59,517 nucleotides of DNA from Welwitschia mirabilis (lineage: Eukaryota > Gnetophyta > Gnetopsida > Welwitschiales): contig JBOZIK010000001.1 of the NCBI GenBank assembly GCA_051453625.1, positions 196,392,971 to 196,452,487 on the forward strand. Reading direction: 5' to 3'. Position 1 is the stretch's first letter; the number at the start of each line of letters is the position of its first letter. Under the pieces are notes generated by a model that did not search any database, had not been told where the DNA came from, and saw only the letters and a list, made by a program, of their open reading frames with translations. Below are positions 56,761 to 59,517 of the stretch, piece after piece. The translations under genes were made by a program, and so were the position numbers.

Positions 56761-57500
56761 TTAGCCGTACAAGGCAGGTTGGAAGGCAACAGATGCGCTC
56801 AGGCATCTGGCTCGCAGTTTGAACGCCATATTCTCCTCTTTATATGGCCTCCACCCAATGCAAGCGATGAGCAAAAATGGCAGCATCAGAATAAACAGTG
56901 CCCTGGAAGCGGGCACAATGTTAACGCCTGCAAAAAGTAGGTTAAGCAAAATAACGTACAGAATAATCCCCCCATCAGCAGCGGGGAGCTCATCAGGCCA
57001 CTGATAATGCGGTTGGGGCTAGGCCAAAAAAACTGCGGCGATGTAAAGTACTTAAAGCATGTAAATTACAGAGATAACCCTTCTGTGTAACCGTGCCTCT
57101 ATTTTTTCCCCTCTTTTTTGGTTCCATAATATCCAGCAACAAAGAGGTGAAGCAATTGTAGCAAATTACTGTGTCTATTCTCATATGACTTCCGCCACTG
57201 CTCACTTGTGTCTGCTTCCGAGTTGAAGTTGGCCTGCAGAGGACTGATAACGGATAAAACAATCCCCACAATCACCAGCTCGGACGTCTCCTTCTGCGTG
57301 GATGTCCATCCATGCGAGGGATATGCAATGTCTACGATAACCCACAGCGGTATTTGTTTATTAACCTTAATCAAATCTATCGCTTGTTCTTGAAGCCATC
57401 CTTCCTTCATGTCTCCAACAAAAGTAGCGAGCCTTGGCCACTTGCTTTTGTCAAGAGCTGTCTCCTTCGAGATGAGGAAGAAGCTTGCAGGAGAAAGCAA
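56761..57500 (-). pseudogene. Broken gene for an unidentified multi-span membrane protein
   Basis: From right to left the frame gives KWPRLATFVGDMKEGWLQEQ and AIDLIKVNKQIPLWVIVDIA, then a first hydrophobic span (ELVIVGIVLSVISPLQA), a polar stretch with SEQWRKSYENRHSNLL, and KKEGKK-stop at an A/G homopolymer (57101-57119). One base of frame change there continues as IEARLHRRVISVIYM, a stop at 57052-57054, VLYIAAVFLAWPQP, GGIILYVILLNLLFAGVNIV and RALFILMLPFLLIACIGW, ending at TAA (56761). Four membrane spans are implied. There is no ATG at the right end, so the start, perhaps another exon, is missing. Less AT-rich than its surroundings. The family is not recognised; an intact gene with a sequencing error in the homopolymer is possible, but the second stop argues against it. 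Confidence 0.5.
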
Positions 57501-58477
57501 CAGTCACCGACGATCAGTCACCCAAAAGTATTTCCTGGTGAATAACAAGAAGCATCTTCCGCTGAGATTTTTGCAACGCGCCTTTTCCTTAGGTCTGTTT
57601 CCTTCCTAAAAAACATGCTTGAAAGAGCTGCAATGAATGGGTCCGACTATAACCACCATTGGCTGCAAACTTCTTCAAATATCTTCGTCTTCTTTTATGG
57701 GTTTAGACGGTGCACTGTAAATGTAGAATTCATCGTCTTTCTCATCTGAAGTGCGAGATAAAGGTGATGACAGATTTTGCAGTGGCGTGATACTGATTTA
57801 TCTCACATTCCTTTCATCCATCAAAGGAAGGTGAATTCTCAATGTGGCCATTCCACATGACCATTGTTGGGGTGCGAATCGTGTGATCAATCTAGTACTT
57901 TCTTCCAATGAATCTTCTATTTTTGATACTTGCAATTCTTAATAAAACTCAAACAAAACACACTAGTATATGGGAGATAACTCAAATGTCATACTCCAGA
58001 GAGGAATTTTAAAGAAGAAGCTAAAAAATTACTTCAATCAAAAAGTATAGAATTCAATTGATTTCCTAATCTAACTTCAAAATTAAAATGCAATGAATGC
58101 AAGATGCAATGATGGATGTAATCTAAATGTAAATCCTAAGCAAGTGCACCAACTTACTGTCACCAAGTTGACTCTCATACACTATATCACAAATCAGAAT
58201 TAACTTTATATAATTAGCTTGATTCTAACATAACATATGAAGATCATAAGAAAGAATATTTAAAAGAAACAAAATTATCTTTAATAATCATAGTGTTCTT
58301 GCATCCATGTATAAAGTAAAAGCTCCTCAATGAAAGAGACACAACTCAATACCAAGAGATACCTTTCTCTGCAACTAGGATTCCTTCCTTCCTTGATCAA
58401 TCTCTAAATCATCACAAGACTAATCAATGCATCAAATATGAGAAATAAGGAACCTCAGGGAGGCATTTATAAATGTG
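57501..58477. other. Spacer, no gene seen
   Basis: Moderately AT-rich. No frame continues the membrane-protein gene upstream with confidence. Confidence 0.4.
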
Positions 58478-58812
58478 GGATGACGATTAGGGTTGCTGAA
58501 GAGTTGTAATAGATTAAAGGTAATCATAACAATGACTTTATAACCAATGGAGTTCATTTTATATTCTTTATGGTTGTCGTCTGCTTAGGTGTCATTGAAA
58601 CAACATGGTGGATGACAGTTGATTTCTTCTTCTAATGTCTTCTTGTTTTCTACATGCCTTCTTGATGATGGTTGATCTTTCATGTTCTTGGTGTCATCTT
58701 GGGTGTTGTCTGGATGACCAAGTGGATGACTATCAGTAGTGAAATTATAAGTTCTATCTCTTCTAATTCTACTAGTCATCCTGACTGTCGTCTGGATGAT
58801 GAGATGGATGAC
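58478..58812. repeat. Short-motif block with repeated TGGATGAC
   Basis: TGGATGAC at 58609, 58711, 58723 and 58805, GGGATGAC at 58477 and TGGATGAT at 58793; GTCATCC on the same strand near 58776. Several are preceded by GTCGTC or GTTGTC. Such degenerate modules are typical inside plant LTRs, but no LTR boundary is seen. Confidence 0.55.
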
Positions 58813-59100
58813 AAGTCATTTTTAATCTTATTTGCTTCCTTATGTTATAATTACCTTCCCTTTTGGCATATGAAGTTCTTTCCTATTGGAATTAATCTTT
58901 CTTATCATTTTGCAAGTACATTGATTAAAATAAATAAACACATGTATGTCAAATAGGAGTAATAGCTGAGTAATTGATTAGAATCTTGNNNNNNNNNNNN
59001 NNNNNNNNNNNNNNNNNNNNNNNNNNNNNNNNNNNNNNNNNNNNNNNNNNNNNNNNNNNNNNNNNNNNNNNNNNNNNNNNNNNNNNNNTAATAAATAATA

Positions 59101-59164
59101 CTTTCACATTGAAAGAATGTTACTGTAGAAACAAATAAGACTTTCACATTGAAAGAATGTTTAC
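59101..59164. repeat. 40-bp direct repeat with a small hairpin unit
   Basis: CTTTCACATTGAAAGAATGT at 59101 and 59141. Each unit contains CTTTCA-CAT-TGAAAG, a perfect 6-bp stem with a 3-base loop. The array may extend left into the 100-N gap 58989-59088. Confidence 0.85.
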
Positions 59165-59517
59165 TCATCGTAATTCACAATTCAGAGTATCAAAAATTTT
59201 TCCAAACTTTAAAAACCATGAATTTGTATTCAAGGTTAAAATGCTGATTATTTTATCAATGAGCCTTTTTTTAAATGTTATGTTTACCTTTTTCATGTTA
59301 ATGACAATTACTAAAGTAGACACCTTTACATGAACATCCAAGATGCAGCCTAATATTTGTGTGTTAACTAAAATAATGCAACATGATTCTTACCTTGGAA
59401 TTTATTACAAAGCCAATTAGCCTTAAGAAATGGTGATTATTACTATGATAATCTTGATGATTATACCCTTAAGAGATGGTGATGATGTGCATCAAGAAAG
59501 TTATCTTTTCAGTTCTC
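59165..59517. other. Window end, AT-rich, no gene seen
   Basis: TTAAGAAATGGTGAT near 59424 and TTAAGAGATGGTGATGATG near 59469 are a loose direct repeat. Nothing else is recognised. Confidence 0.4.

Noticed and set aside
1-59517. tRNA, rRNA and organelle-derived insertions
   Set aside because: Scanned for conserved tRNA box text, rRNA cores and familiar chloroplast gene text by eye; none was convincing.

Overview
The window is nuclear DNA of a seed plant with a large, AT-rich, transposon-filled genome. Evidence: one intron-containing plant purple acid phosphatase gene with GT-AG introns; a Sirevirus-like Ty1/Copia element; two plant L1-type LINEs, one with a DUF4283-type ORF1; and long gene-poor stretches. 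Gene density of about one per 60 kb would suit a gymnosperm or another large plant genome, but no marker fixes the species. Most other open frames are short, broken or chance.

Layout. 1-6874 (minus): decayed Ty1/Copia element, read right to left as 5' LTR, primer binding site, gag, protease/pre-integrase, integrase, reverse transcriptase and start of RNase H; its LTR holds 34-bp tandem repeats and a GTCGAC-rich block. 6965-7174 (minus): broken J-domain (Hsp40) fragment. 7185-7884: unidentified coding-like remnant. 7885-14190 (minus): decayed LINE (LINE-A) with ORF1, endonuclease end, reverse transcriptase and C-terminal region. 14191-18722: AT-rich repeats, including two copies of one element, one lacking about 1.1 kb. 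19189-22792 (plus): the purple acid phosphatase gene, seven exons, about 549 residues, with three phosphate-starvation (P1BS) motifs in its promoter. 23-39 kb: mostly featureless, with small tandem duplications, a plant-transposon-protein remnant, a possible S-protein-homologue pseudogene at 34.5 kb, two RY-motif (CATGCA) clusters and a candidate polypurine tract plus LTR at 35.8 kb. 40.4-42.45 kb (minus): second LINE (LINE-B). 42.96-53.64 kb: three copies of an LTR-like repeat of about 3.3 kb, two followed by an ORF1-like tail. 55.3-56.4 kb (minus): second Copia reverse transcriptase/RNase H fragment. 56.76-57.5 kb (minus): broken multi-span membrane-protein gene of unknown family.

The phosphatase is the only gene that looks functional. 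It has all seven metal-ligand residues of its family, a signal peptide and consistent exon phases. Its only flaw is a 10-N assembly gap in exon 6.

Assembly: runs of exactly 10 N are placeholders, not true lengths, and several gaps, mainly the 100-N class, are flanked by diverged copies of the same sequence. Copy numbers of repeats next to gaps should therefore be read with caution. I found no convincing new multi-gene system; the most informative signals are the P1BS cluster and the RY clusters.
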